Assembly: GCA_022841625.1 (NCBI GenBank)
Contig: JALHRD010000002.1
Coordinates: 124,001 to 188,000 of the forward strand
Origin: Xanthobacteraceae bacterium
GTDB lineage: Bacteria > Pseudomonadota > Alphaproteobacteria > Rhizobiales > Xanthobacteraceae
Direction of reading: 5' to 3'
DNA: 64,000 nucleotides
Both the position numbers and the translations under genes were made by a program. The notes under the pieces were generated by a model. It did not search any database. It had not been told where the DNA came from and saw only the letters and a program-made list of their open reading frames with translations. Below are positions 35,900-44,105 of the stretch, piece by piece; the first letter of the stretch is position 1; every line of letters starts with the position of its first letter.

Positions 35900-36043
35900 A
35901 TGGCCGAGCGCCGCGGGGCTGCCCGGCGATTGCGGGACGATCTTACGGGAACCGTGACAGTTGCGAGCGTGATGGTGGACTCTGTCGAGCGTATTGCGAC
36001 CGAACGGCGGCTGCGTCAGCGTGTCGGGAGCAGGCGACAATGA
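35900..36043 (+). CDS. possible 47-residue basic protein upstream of response regulator
   Basis: ATG 35900 opens a 47-residue frame (MAERRGAARRLRDDLTGTV...), arginine-rich and probably helical. Its TGA overlaps the ATG of the response regulator at 36040 (ATGA), which suggests coupled translation. No family is recognised and there is no strong ribosome binding site, so it may be chance. Confidence 0.35.
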   Translation: MAERRGAARRLRDDLTGTVTVASVMVDSVERIATERRLRQRVGSRRQ

Positions 36044-36699
36044 GCCGGCGTATCCGAGTGGCTGTGGTCGACGAGCACCCGCTGTTTCGCGAGGGCGTTG
36101 CCCACACATTGGGCGGCAGCGATCTGTTCGAACTCGTGGCCGACGGAGCCTGCGCGGATGACGCGGTTCGCCTGACCAAGACCACGCCCGCCGACGTCGT
36201 GTTGCTTGACGTGAATTTGCCCGGCGGCGGCATAGCGGCGGCCCGGGCGATCGCCCAGGCCCGCCGGGATATCAAGATCATCATGCTGACGGTTTCCGAC
36301 AGCGAGGCGACCGTGTCCGAAGCCATGAGAGCCGGCGCGCATGGCTGTATCCTGAAGTGGACGAGCGGTGCCGAACTGGTCGCCGCGATATGCGCGGTTT
36401 GGCATGGCGAGCCACATATTGCGCCGGGCCTCGCCACGCAACTGTTGATGCCGGCGAGCGATCGGGGGCCGGCTTCCAAGGTCAAGTCGGGTTCGCTCGC
36501 CTTGACCGAACGTGAAGATCAAATCATCGGTCACGTCGCGCAGGGGCTCACCAACAAGGAAATCGCAAGGCATCTCGGTCTCAGCGACAAAACCGTCAAA
36601 TACTACATGACCAACATCATGCAGAAGCTCAACGTGCGCAATCGGGTGGAGGCCGTGTTGGTGCGGCAGACCAGGTCGCGCGTGGGCGCCGGGAGCTGA
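36040..36699 (+). CDS. NarL-type response regulator
   Basis: The 219-residue protein has a receiver domain with acidic pair D11/E12, phospho-acceptor D57 (VVLLDVNLP), T84 and K106. A LuxR-type HTH follows (LTEREDQIIGHVAQGLTNKE, then LGLSDKTVKYYMTNIMQKL). All phosphotransfer residues are present. No sensor kinase is encoded nearby, so the partner is elsewhere. A second, more divergent regulator follows 107 bases later. Confidence 0.9.
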   Translation: MSRRIRVAVVDEHPLFREGVAHTLGGSDLFELVADGACADDAVRLTKTTPADVVLLDVNLPGGGIAAARAIAQARRDIKIIMLTVSDSEATVSEAMRAGAHGCILKWTSGAELVAAICAVWHGEPHIAPGLATQLLMPASDRGPASKVKSGSLALTEREDQIIGHVAQGLTNKEIARHLGLSDKTVKYYMTNIMQKLNVRNRVEAVLVRQTRSRVGAGS

Positions 36700-36806
36700 T
36701 CGATGGCGGAGCCTGCATTGCTGTCAGGTCCGTTCGGATCGATCGCTTCCGGTCGACGCGTTGCTGCATTGCATGTCGGCTGGCGCCGAATGAAGGGTGG
36801 GACCAA

Positions 36807-37502
36807 GTGAACGGCGCGATCCGTGTGGCTGTCGTAGAGCCGCAACCCTTGCTGCGGCAGGGGATGGTGCTGGCGCTTGCCGGGGCGGGCGTTGCCGTGG
36901 TCGCGGAAGGGCAGGACTTCCATGCGGTCGCGCACAGCTTTGAAACCGCCGAACGTCCACACATTCTGATTATTGATAGTGCGACGTCTGGCAAGCGGAC
37001 CGAGGCTTTCGCGAGCGCGCTGCGCCTGTGCGCGGAGATGAAGGTTATCGTCCTGGCGTCGTCCGAGAATTCCCAGAACACCATCGACGATCTCCAGGTC
37101 GGGGTGTCCGGCTTCTTCCGGAAGAGTGTGCCAGGGGCTGAACTGGTGGATATGTTACAAGCCGCACATCGCGGCGAAGCTTACATCTCTTCCAATACAA
37201 ACTTGTTTGCGACCGCCAGCGCGATCCGGCCCGCATCGGCCGTTCGATCTGGCGACCCCGGTAGCATCTTTCTGCGCCGCGAATTGAGCATCCTGGGCCT
37301 TTTGACCAAGGGGCAGACCAACCAGGAAATTGCGAGAATCCTCGGCCTGCACGTCAGGACCGTCAAGATTCATATCACGCGAATCTTCCGAAAGCTGGGC
37401 GTCCGCAACCGGGTCGGGGCGGTCCTTGCGGTGCGGAAGATGAATCTTGTATCCGAAAATCCTTCGGCAAAACGGGTAGACCGTATCGACGAGTTGGTGT
37501 GA
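36807..37502 (+). CDS. divergent NarL-type response regulator
   Basis: The 231-residue protein starts at GTG 36807. The receiver keeps D57 (ILIIDSAT) and K106 (FFRKSVP), but the acidic pair is reduced to E11-P12, which weakens Mg2+ binding. The C-terminal LuxR HTH is intact (LSILGLLTKGQTNQEIARIL, VRTVKIHITRIF). It resembles the regulator just upstream and probably arose by duplication. It may act without phosphorylation. Confidence 0.88.
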   Translation: MNGAIRVAVVEPQPLLRQGMVLALAGAGVAVVAEGQDFHAVAHSFETAERPHILIIDSATSGKRTEAFASALRLCAEMKVIVLASSENSQNTIDDLQVGVSGFFRKSVPGAELVDMLQAAHRGEAYISSNTNLFATASAIRPASAVRSGDPGSIFLRRELSILGLLTKGQTNQEIARILGLHVRTVKIHITRIFRKLGVRNRVGAVLAVRKMNLVSENPSAKRVDRIDELV

Positions 37503-37967
37503 TGGGCGTGCGATTCCGCCAGCGCGAGGTCGCGCGGATCGCATGCCGTCATAGAACCGCCGCACACCGCTACATGATGATACCCGTGCGTGGTGTTGCG
37601 GTAATCATGGCGCGCATTCACGCGTCTGGGTGACGTCGTTATTTTTCAAACAATTCAGTCACATCCAGTCGCGGCCGGCGAAAAAAGCGGTATGCCACGC
37701 CGCGTCTTTGAATCACCTCACTCTGTGACGGGAATCACCGCAGTTTGCAGCCAATCTCACCGCAGTCTTGCGCCAAAGTGAATCGCAGCATTGGTGCGGC
37801 GCAAAGTTCTTCGTGGTGTATCCGCAGCGATGTTCGGTGAACGGTTTGAAAATACCAACGGCTTGTGTCGTCAGGCTCTGCGACGGGTAGTCGGTCGGCA
37901 GCCGCTTGGCGCAGGCGTTGGATTGTCGAACTGGATCAATGTGTGGGTAAATCGGGAGGGCATCGTT
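37503..37967. promoter_or_regulatory. spacer upstream of the outer membrane barrel, with tandem motif
   Basis: No gene is supported in these 465 bases. The motif TCACCGCAGT occurs twice, at 37735-37744 and 37757-37766, 22 bases apart (two helical turns), about 200 bases before the barrel gene. Such spacing fits paired regulator sites; the regulator is unknown. Confidence 0.35.
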
Positions 37968-38534
37968 ATGAAGCACCTAATTCTTATGGCAGCGGCGGCC
38001 GTCGTTATCAGTCCGGCACTGGCGGCCGATCAGCGGCCGCCGGCCGTCAAGCGGGCTCCTGCCATGGCGGTGCCGGCCTTGGGGTGGGGAGCATGTTACG
38101 TCGGCGGTCACGGCGGCGCGGTCTGGGGCGACGGCGGATCAGACAGCGGCGTTTTCGGGGGCCATATCGGCTGCAATTATCAGATCAGTCCGCAATGGGT
38201 TTTGGGTGTTGAGGGCGACGTTGAACGCATTGGCGCGCACAGCCAGGGTTCCAACTGGGGTGCTTCGTTTCGTGGTCGTGTCGGTTATGCTGTAGGCGCC
38301 ACATTATTGTATGGCACCGCGGGCCTCGCACTGCTTGATGTTCCGAATGATACCTTGACCGGCTGGACCATGGGCGCGGGTGTGGAATATGCTTTCGCGC
38401 CCAGTTGGACCGGCCGCGTCGAATACCGTCACACGAATTTCGAACGATCGGGAAGCAATAGCGGGGGCGACAGCAGCTCGTTGCGCGTCGGGCTGAGCTA
38501 CCGCTTCGGCGGCCCCGGCGGGTTCCGTTACTAA
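37968..38534 (+). CDS. Omp25/31-like outer membrane beta-barrel protein
   Basis: The 188-residue protein has a signal peptide (MKHLILMAAAAVVISPALA-AD). An OmpA-like eight-strand barrel ends SSLRVGLSYRFGG...Y, a terminal aromatic residue typical of Bam targets. Text such as GHIGCNYQISPQWVLGVEGD is characteristic of the rhizobial Omp25/31 group. GGGAGGG lies 7 bases before ATG 37968. It is shorter than typical members (about 220-280). Confidence 0.85.
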   Translation: MKHLILMAAAAVVISPALAADQRPPAVKRAPAMAVPALGWGACYVGGHGGAVWGDGGSDSGVFGGHIGCNYQISPQWVLGVEGDVERIGAHSQGSNWGASFRGRVGYAVGATLLYGTAGLALLDVPNDTLTGWTMGAGVEYAFAPSWTGRVEYRHTNFERSGSNSGGDSSSLRVGLSYRFGGPGGFRY

Positions 38535-38639
38535 GCCGTGGCGTTCTGTGAATGGCGTGCGCCCCGGGGCGAGAGTCCGGGGCGTTTGATTGCGGTGGTA
38601 CGGGTGCAAGAGCGCCGCGCAAAGGACGCGCGTAGCGCG

Positions 38640-39026
38640 TCAGCGCTTGGAGTTCTCGGCGATGGATTCCGTGAGATGGGCGAGCGTTCGGCGCAAGCGG
38701 TCGTTTGGCAGCTTCGCGAAGGCCTTGAGCAATTGGACGGAATAAGGCAAGGCCAGCAGGTCGGTGACGACTTCATTCGAGACCGGCTTCTCAATATCGT
38801 TGATCGCATTGTCAAATAGGCGGTTCACCGGAACACCGAGCACCTCGGCAATCTTTTGTAACCGGCTGGAACCGACCCGGTTTACGCCCTTTTCGTACTT
38901 TTGGACTTGCTGGAACGTGACCCCCAGCGAATCGCCCAAGGCGGTCTGCGACAAGCCTTTGGCCGTGCGAAAAATACGAATATTGCTGCCCACCAGTCGG
39001 TCGACTGGTTCAATCCGCTTAGCCAT
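38640..39026 (-). CDS. XRE-family transcriptional regulator
   Basis: The 128-residue protein has a Cro/C1-type HTH at about residues 12-67 (NIRIFRTAKGLSQTALGDSL, then FQQVQKYEKGVNRVGSSRL). A helical C-terminal extension of about 60 residues follows. This form is common in Rhizobiales, where such proteins regulate diverse targets. It converges on the outer membrane protein gene. Two small unknown genes lie upstream on the same strand. Confidence 0.88.
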   Translation of the reverse strand: MAKRIEPVDRLVGSNIRIFRTAKGLSQTALGDSLGVTFQQVQKYEKGVNRVGSSRLQKIAEVLGVPVNRLFDNAINDIEKPVSNEVVTDLLALPYSVQLLKAFAKLPNDRLRRTLAHLTESIAENSKR

Positions 39027-39095
39027 CTTAAAGTGTCCCGCCCCAATTTCACCGATATCAATCGGGCTGAATTATTGGACACTCTGGCTAGCCGG

Positions 39096-39401
39096 TCAAT
39101 GCACGAACGACGGATCGGCGCGACCTTTTGCAAGGCGCCGGGCCAGGGCGTCGGCGGCCGGAGAGGATAGGGTCATGTCGCCGTTTGCCTCAATTCGGAC
39201 ATTGACTGAGGCCGGATCGTCCTTTGCCAGCATGAGGAAGGCATAGAGCGCGGCGCGGACCGCGGCTGGAAGCGCGACGTACTGGCGCATGACCTCGACG
39301 AGATCGGCCTCGCCGCTCCAGTAATAGAGCTCAATCATGCGCGCGGGGTTCTCGCACTCCTCGACAAGTTGCCGCAGGATGTCCTTGGGGTCGTGGGGCA
39401 T
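39096..39401 (-). CDS. hypothetical protein downstream of the quorum-sensing cluster
   Basis: The 101-residue protein is mostly helical. It includes RMIELYYWSGEADLVEVMRQ, PAAVRAALYAFLMLAKDD and a C-terminal beta stretch VNVRIEANGDMTL. It lies 18 bases after the previous small gene on the same strand. No family is recognised. Codon use and the hydrophobic pattern look genuine. Confidence 0.6.
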   Translation of the reverse strand: MPHDPKDILRQLVEECENPARMIELYYWSGEADLVEVMRQYVALPAAVRAALYAFLMLAKDDPASVNVRIEANGDMTLSSPAADALARRLAKGRADPSFVH

Positions 39402-39419
39402 CTGGCTGTCCGCCTTAGA

Positions 39420-39638
39420 TCAACCTGATAATGGCTGCCGCGTGAGCGGTTCAGATTCAATGATGGCGTCGCGGCCGACGCTGTGCGTCAGTTCGAGCCG
39501 CGCCATGTGCAGCAGCAGAACGAACAAGGGCAGGCGCATTTCGGCTCCCTCCAGCAGCGCATAATCGAGCAACATCTCGAGCGACTCGAGCGTGCGCGCG
39601 GAGGGGATCGGAGCCGCGGTTTCATTGGCCTGTGTCAT
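39420..39638 (-). CDS. small hypothetical protein downstream of the PhyH-like gene
   Basis: The 72-residue protein is helical and acidic to neutral (TLESLEMLLDYALLEGAEMR, LPLFVLLLHMARLEL). ATG 39638 is used; GTG 39644 is an alternative. It lies 48 bases after the dioxygenase gene. Together with the 101-residue gene it may form the tail of the LuxI operon. Function unknown. Confidence 0.55.
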   Translation of the reverse strand: MTQANETAAPIPSARTLESLEMLLDYALLEGAEMRLPLFVLLLHMARLELTHSVGRDAIIESEPLTRQPLSG

Positions 39639-39686
39639 CGCCACCGGACCCTTTGTTTCGAAATTCGGCGCCTGCCCATTGTTGCG

Positions 39687-40655
39687 TTAGGCCGCTTCCT
39701 GCTCGTGCCGCCGCCGCCAGACGATCGGAAAATCCGGGCCGGTCAGTACGTCGCCGTCGTTGAGTCGTTGGGTATGGTGCAGTTGCTTCGGCGCCCACGG
39801 TCGGGTGAGGAAGCGTATGTCGTCGCCGCAATAGCGCAGCGAGGCTGCGCGTCGAACTTGGTAGCGGCTATTGTTGCCGCCGGCGCCATGAACGGTGCGG
39901 TAGTGATGGACGATGATGTCGCCGGGTTCAACGTCGAAGTGCACGATATCGTAGTCGGAGAGATGGCCTTCGATGTCGGGCAGGGATTCGCCCTCCGCGC
40001 CGGGCAGCGGCGTTTGCGAGATAAAGACATTCGGCTTGTAGAGCCGGCCGCTGCGATGCGAGCCGCGCCAATATTGGATGGTGCCGCTTTCCAGCGTGGC
40101 GGGATCGACTGGCATCCACAGCACGCAGCAATCATTGCCTTCGATTTCGAAGTAAGTTGCGTCCTGGTGGAAGGCGGTGCGCTCGCGGGTGCGCGGCTCC
40201 TTCACAAAGATCTGGTCGCCGAAGAAATTGACCTGTTCCGAGCCAAGCAATGCGCCGGCAATTTCGGGTCCCGGGCCGCTCATCGAGAACCGTCGAAACG
40301 CTTTGTGACGCGCGACAATGCCGGTGTCGAGCAGATAGCTGCCTTTGGCCTGCGCCATATCGTCAAACAGGAATGGCTTTCCGCTCGATTTTATGTGGTC
40401 CATGATGGCGGCGACATTGTGCTGGCCGCCGCTGTCGGCGCTGAGCTTTTCCTTGTCGTTGACTTCGGCGGCGCGGGTGATTTTGGTCAGGTCATAGCCG
40501 GCCGGGCTGTCATGGAGCGTCGCCACCGCGTCGTCGATACAACGGCGGAGTTCGTTGACGGCTGCCAGCGAAAGGATGCCGCGCAGCAAGACAACGCCAG
40601 CGGTGTGGTAGGCATTGATTTCATCGCGTGTGATGGGGCGTGCTAACTTGGTCAT
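39687..40655 (-). CDS. phytanoyl-CoA dioxygenase family protein (Fe(II)/2-oxoglutarate)
   Basis: The 322-residue enzyme has the facial triad H163-x-D165 (AFHQDATYF) and distal H256 (TVHGAG), with a 2-oxoglutarate-binding arginine nearby at R264 or R268. GGGAGG lies before ATG 40655. It is 31 bases downstream of luxI and on the same strand, so it is likely in the quorum-sensing operon. It may hydroxylate the acyl-homoserine lactone, its acyl precursor, or an unrelated quorum-controlled substrate. Confidence 0.86.
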   Translation of the reverse strand: MTKLARPITRDEINAYHTAGVVLLRGILSLAAVNELRRCIDDAVATLHDSPAGYDLTKITRAAEVNDKEKLSADSGGQHNVAAIMDHIKSSGKPFLFDDMAQAKGSYLLDTGIVARHKAFRRFSMSGPGPEIAGALLGSEQVNFFGDQIFVKEPRTRERTAFHQDATYFEIEGNDCCVLWMPVDPATLESGTIQYWRGSHRSGRLYKPNVFISQTPLPGAEGESLPDIEGHLSDYDIVHFDVEPGDIIVHHYRTVHGAGGNNSRYQVRRAASLRYCGDDIRFLTRPWAPKQLHHTQRLNDGDVLTGPDFPIVWRRRHEQEAA

Positions 40656-40686
40656 GGGTACCTCCCGGATGAACGAATGTGAACGC

Positions 40687-41349
40687 TTAGTGCAGGGATG
40701 CGATGGCCGGTTCTTGCCGTGGTTCGTGCAGCGTCGGGACGGCGAGACCGTCGCCGCCATAGGCGCGGATGTCGTCTAGGACCTGGTCCGTGATCGGCCA
40801 GCGGAACGCCACGCAGTCGCCGCCGCCCGGAACGCCGCGGCCGCCGCCGAATGGATGCGACAGCCCCAGCGGGATGGTTTGTGGCGTAATCTCGACAAAG
40901 CTTGAAAGGGTTCCAGAATCGACAACAGCTTGCAGATGCGACAAATTCTTGTTCATGCACCATTCAACCAGTGTGGTCAGGAGCCGCAATTTGGCCTGGC
41001 GGTTTCCCTCGCGGGTCTTGCGCGACGGCAAGACGATATAGCGCGTGGCTTCGTAGATACTGGGATCGCGGGGAGAAAGTCCGTTCTCGACAAGATGTGG
41101 AAAGTAATCGGCCAGCAGTGACGACTGCATGGTCGGTGTCATCCGCACCGAGCCTTCGATGGTGCCGTCGTCGTTGAGATCGAGAAAGTAGTAAGCATTG
41201 TCGGTGTCGTATTGATCGATCTCCATCCCTTGCATGGACGGTAGCGACCAGCCGCGGCCGCGCACAAAAATTTGATGGCGCAGGCGAAACAGCTTATCGA
41301 ACAGCGCGGCATGCTCGCGCCGTTGACTTCCCTTGAGAATGAGGACCAT
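40687..41349 (-). CDS. acyl-homoserine-lactone synthase (LuxI family)
   Basis: The 220-residue protein keeps the LuxI invariant residues at their family positions: R24, F28, W34, D45 and D48, with E100 and R103 in YEATRYIV. It makes an AHL signal from SAM and an acyl donor. The acyl specificity is not readable; rhizobial relatives use branched or aryl acyl-CoA. A GGGAG site precedes ATG 41349. The luxR-type gene lies 261 bases upstream on the same strand. Confidence 0.93.
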   Translation of the reverse strand: MVLILKGSQRREHAALFDKLFRLRHQIFVRGRGWSLPSMQGMEIDQYDTDNAYYFLDLNDDGTIEGSVRMTPTMQSSLLADYFPHLVENGLSPRDPSIYEATRYIVLPSRKTREGNRQAKLRLLTTLVEWCMNKNLSHLQAVVDSGTLSSFVEITPQTIPLGLSHPFGGGRGVPGGGDCVAFRWPITDQVLDDIRAYGGDGLAVPTLHEPRQEPAIASLH

Positions 41350-41490
41350 GGCGTTCTCCCGTCGATGGAACGGGACTGTGTTTGAGAAACGCCGGGCCGG
41401 GTATCCTGGATTTCTAGGAGAAATGCCGCATAATTATTTTTTTGTGGACCCTTGCAATGATCGGCGCCTCGTCAGTCATGGTCGGGCTCA

Positions 41491-41507
41491 ACCCGTCAAC
41501 GACGGGT
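41491..41507 (-). promoter_or_regulatory. candidate lux-box-like palindrome upstream of luxI
   Basis: A perfect inverted repeat ACCCGTC-AAC-GACGGGT lies 142-158 bases upstream of the luxI start, in the spacer between luxR and luxI. It has no T-run, so it is not a typical terminator. Its length (17) is slightly shorter than canonical lux boxes (18-20). Confidence 0.35.
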
Positions 41508-41609
41508 GTCGACGCGCAGTGCCTCGACCGGGCACATCCTTGATTTGAATTCACGATTGGCGACATGGACGCACGCGTTGTGACGCTTTGAACGAAGCCG
41601 ACAATGGTG

Positions 41610-42356
41610 CTATAGCGCGATCTCGCCAAGACGGAGGGCCTGCACCACGGCATAGGTGCGGCGGATGGCATCGAGCTTATGCTTGGCGTTTTCGATATGG
41701 GTTGCCACGGTCGTTGCGCCGATATTCAGGATTTCGCCGATTTCGTCGTCGGTCTTTCCGCTCGCGACCCAGTGCATGATTTCGCGCTCGCGGCGGGTCA
41801 AGGGCTGATGCTGCGGGGCATCCTCCCGCACCTTGTCGCGCAAGGCCCGCCGCAATGCGTGATGGCTATAGATGCCAACGATCTCAAGGGCAGCGCGAGC
41901 GCGTGGCGATAGATTTGGATCTAGTCCGCACGGACAAAAGATCGAAACCTCGCCCGAGACGGTCACGATCGGGATAAGCAAGCCGTCGCGCGCGCCGAAT
42001 TCACGGCCTTCGTCCATGATGGCTTTTTCCGATTTCTTAAGCACGCGGCGTTTGCGGATATCGCTCCAGGAGTAGGGGGCTGTCGTATATCGCAATTCGG
42101 TGACCGCCGGATCCTCGAAGACATAGTTCTTCTCGGCATACCGATCGACGAATTGCTGCGGACGAGTGTTGAGCTGAATGCAGTCCTTCAATTCTTTGCC
42201 GGGGCCTGGCAGCGACAAGCTTGTAACGCAGGAAAAGCCGAACCACTCCAATTCCTCGACAATGCGGCGGCTGATCGCATCGTAGTTTGTAAGCTGCTGA
42301 ATCGCCTGGACAAAATCCAGGGTGCGCTTGCCGTAGGCGTCACTCTCGAAGCTCAT
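41610..42356 (-). CDS. LuxR-type AHL receptor and regulator
   Basis: The 248-residue protein has an N-terminal autoinducer-binding domain with the W-x-D-type text SWSDIRKR and a GARDGLLIPI stretch. The C-terminal HTH is LTRREREIMHWVASGKTDDE with VATHIENAKHKL. The domain order is that of a true quorum-sensing LuxR. AGGTGG lies 6 bases before ATG 42356. It presumably binds the signal made by the LuxI just downstream. Confidence 0.92.
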   Translation of the reverse strand: MSFESDAYGKRTLDFVQAIQQLTNYDAISRRIVEELEWFGFSCVTSLSLPGPGKELKDCIQLNTRPQQFVDRYAEKNYVFEDPAVTELRYTTAPYSWSDIRKRRVLKKSEKAIMDEGREFGARDGLLIPIVTVSGEVSIFCPCGLDPNLSPRARAALEIVGIYSHHALRRALRDKVREDAPQHQPLTRREREIMHWVASGKTDDEIGEILNIGATTVATHIENAKHKLDAIRRTYAVVQALRLGEIAL

Positions 42357-42464
42357 CACATCCCACCTGAAACCCCTATCGGTTAGCCTAGCGACAGAAG
42401 CGATCGCTTGTCCAGAAGCGAAATCAAATCCAAGATCAAAGTGCCGCGGCTTGGCTCAGGCGGC

Positions 42465-43541
42465 CTAACCCAGCGCCCGCGCCATGCCTTCGATTATGTC
42501 GGCGAAATCGGCGAGCGCGTTGAGCCGCGGCTGCGCGGCGATATGCGGCGTCAGAATGACGTTTTTCAATTGCAGAAGCTCGTCGTCGTCGCGCATCGGC
42601 GCTTGGTAGAGTGGATCAAGCGCAAATCCGCCAAGGTGACCTGATTTCAGCGCCGCGATCAGCGCGGCACGCTCGATCACGTCCGGGCGCGACACATTGA
42701 CGATGAACGCGCCCGGTTTCATGTGGGCGAGTCGGGCGGCGTCGATCAGGTTGCGAGTCGATGGGCTTTCCGGCAGCTGGGGAATCAACCAGTCGGCCTC
42801 GGCCAGGAGCGTATCGAGCGGCGTAAAGGTTGCGCCGAAAGCGCGCTCGTCCGTCTCCGGCAGTCGGCGGCGCTGGAAATAGAGTACGCGCATGCCGAAG
42901 GCGCTGGCACGGATGGCGATCTCGCGGCCGATCTCGCCGAGACCGATCAGTCCCAGCGTCGCGCCGTGCAGCATACGGACGCCGCCAATGCGCCCCCAAT
43001 TCGAATTGGGTGTGTGTTGGCGGTCGAACGGCCGATAGGGGTAGCCCGCGTCGTCCAGTTGCTCCGCGCTGACACGGCCGATCAGGCGATCGAGCTTGCG
43101 CGCCTGGGTCAGCATCAGGGCGATGGCATGTTCGGCGCAGGCGATATTGGCGCGGCGGCGGATGGTCAGCACGGTCACGCCGCGCTCCGCGCAGGCGGCG
43201 GTATCGATGCCAACGACGCCAGCGCCGTATTTTTGAACGAGCCTCAGCTTCGGCGCCAAGGCGAGCTCATCGCGTCCGATCGTGAGCGCTTCGATCGCGA
43301 CCGCGTCCGCTTCCGAGAGCGCGTCATGCAGTTCAGCTTGCATTTCGACCATTCGCACCTTGGCCGGAAACAGTCCCCGCGCGCGCGACTGCACACGCGC
43401 GCAATAGCCGGCGAAATCCGGCTCTTCATGGGCAAAAAAATCGGCAAATGCTGCGTAACGCTCCGGCGCGACCGCAGGATCGAGCATGACCTGCAATACG
43501 CGCAGGAACGGATCGTTTTCGACCACCAGCAGGGGACGCAC
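42465..43541 (-). CDS. D-2-hydroxyacid dehydrogenase family protein
   Basis: The 358-residue protein has the NAD-binding motif GLIGLGEIGREIA and the catalytic set R (VNVSRPDVI), E and the H of LTPHIAAQ, in family order. The start is GTG 43541. It resembles phosphoglycerate-type dehydrogenases with a longer N-terminus. It is the last gene of the ABC transporter-enolase cluster, 8 bases after the preceding gene. It probably oxidises or reduces a 2-hydroxy acid from that pathway. Confidence 0.88.
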   Translation of the reverse strand: MRPLLVVENDPFLRVLQVMLDPAVAPERYAAFADFFAHEEPDFAGYCARVQSRARGLFPAKVRMVEMQAELHDALSEADAVAIEALTIGRDELALAPKLRLVQKYGAGVVGIDTAACAERGVTVLTIRRRANIACAEHAIALMLTQARKLDRLIGRVSAEQLDDAGYPYRPFDRQHTPNSNWGRIGGVRMLHGATLGLIGLGEIGREIAIRASAFGMRVLYFQRRRLPETDERAFGATFTPLDTLLAEADWLIPQLPESPSTRNLIDAARLAHMKPGAFIVNVSRPDVIERAALIAALKSGHLGGFALDPLYQAPMRDDDELLQLKNVILTPHIAAQPRLNALADFADIIEGMARALG

Positions 43542-43549
43542 GATGTTAC

Positions 43550-44086
43550 TCAGGTATGATGCGGTTCGGGGTCGATTTGCAGCGCCTGGCCGACCCGCGT
43601 GTGCATATTATAGGTGCCGATCAGGACCGTCAGCTCGACGATCTGGCGTTCGTTGAAATGCTCGCGCAGTTCGGCAAATACCGCATCAGGAACGTCGATG
43701 TCGCGGGTCATGGCGTCGGCATAGGCCAGCGCGGCACGTTCGCGGGCGCTGAAATGCGATGTGGCGCGCCAGTCGGCCAAGGAATCGCATTCCTCCTTGG
43801 TGAGCCCTTCCGGCGCGGTCAATTCAGGCACGTGCTGCTTCACCACATAGGCGCAGCGGTTGAGATAGCCGATGCGGACGATCACGATTTCCCGCAATCG
43901 GCCATCAAGATCGACCTTCCAGCGCACCACATTGACAAGATCGAGCCAAACGCTGGCCACCTCCGGTGTGTGCATCAGCGTTTTATAGACATTGATGACA
44001 GTGCCGCGCCGGCCCTTGCGAATGCGCTCGATCAGCGCCGCCTGGTCCGGACAGTCCTCCGGCTGGATCAATTTCACCCGTGCCAT
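43550..44086 (-). CDS. carboxymuconolactone decarboxylase family protein
   Basis: The 178-residue protein has the AhpD/CMD-type helical core with LREIVIVRIGYLNRCAYVVK and RERAALAYADAMTRD. The CxxC of AhpD peroxidase is not present; a single cysteine lies in NRCAYV. A lactone-decarboxylase-like or unknown role is more likely than peroxidase. ATG 44086 is used; GTG 44095 is an alternative. It sits between the enolase and dehydrogenase genes. Confidence 0.85.
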   Translation of the reverse strand: MARVKLIQPEDCPDQAALIERIRKGRRGTVINVYKTLMHTPEVASVWLDLVNVVRWKVDLDGRLREIVIVRIGYLNRCAYVVKQHVPELTAPEGLTKEECDSLADWRATSHFSARERAALAYADAMTRDIDVPDAVFAELREHFNERQIVELTVLIGTYNMHTRVGQALQIDPEPHHT

Positions 44087-44105
44087 GGTTCTCACTTTTG
44101 AATTG

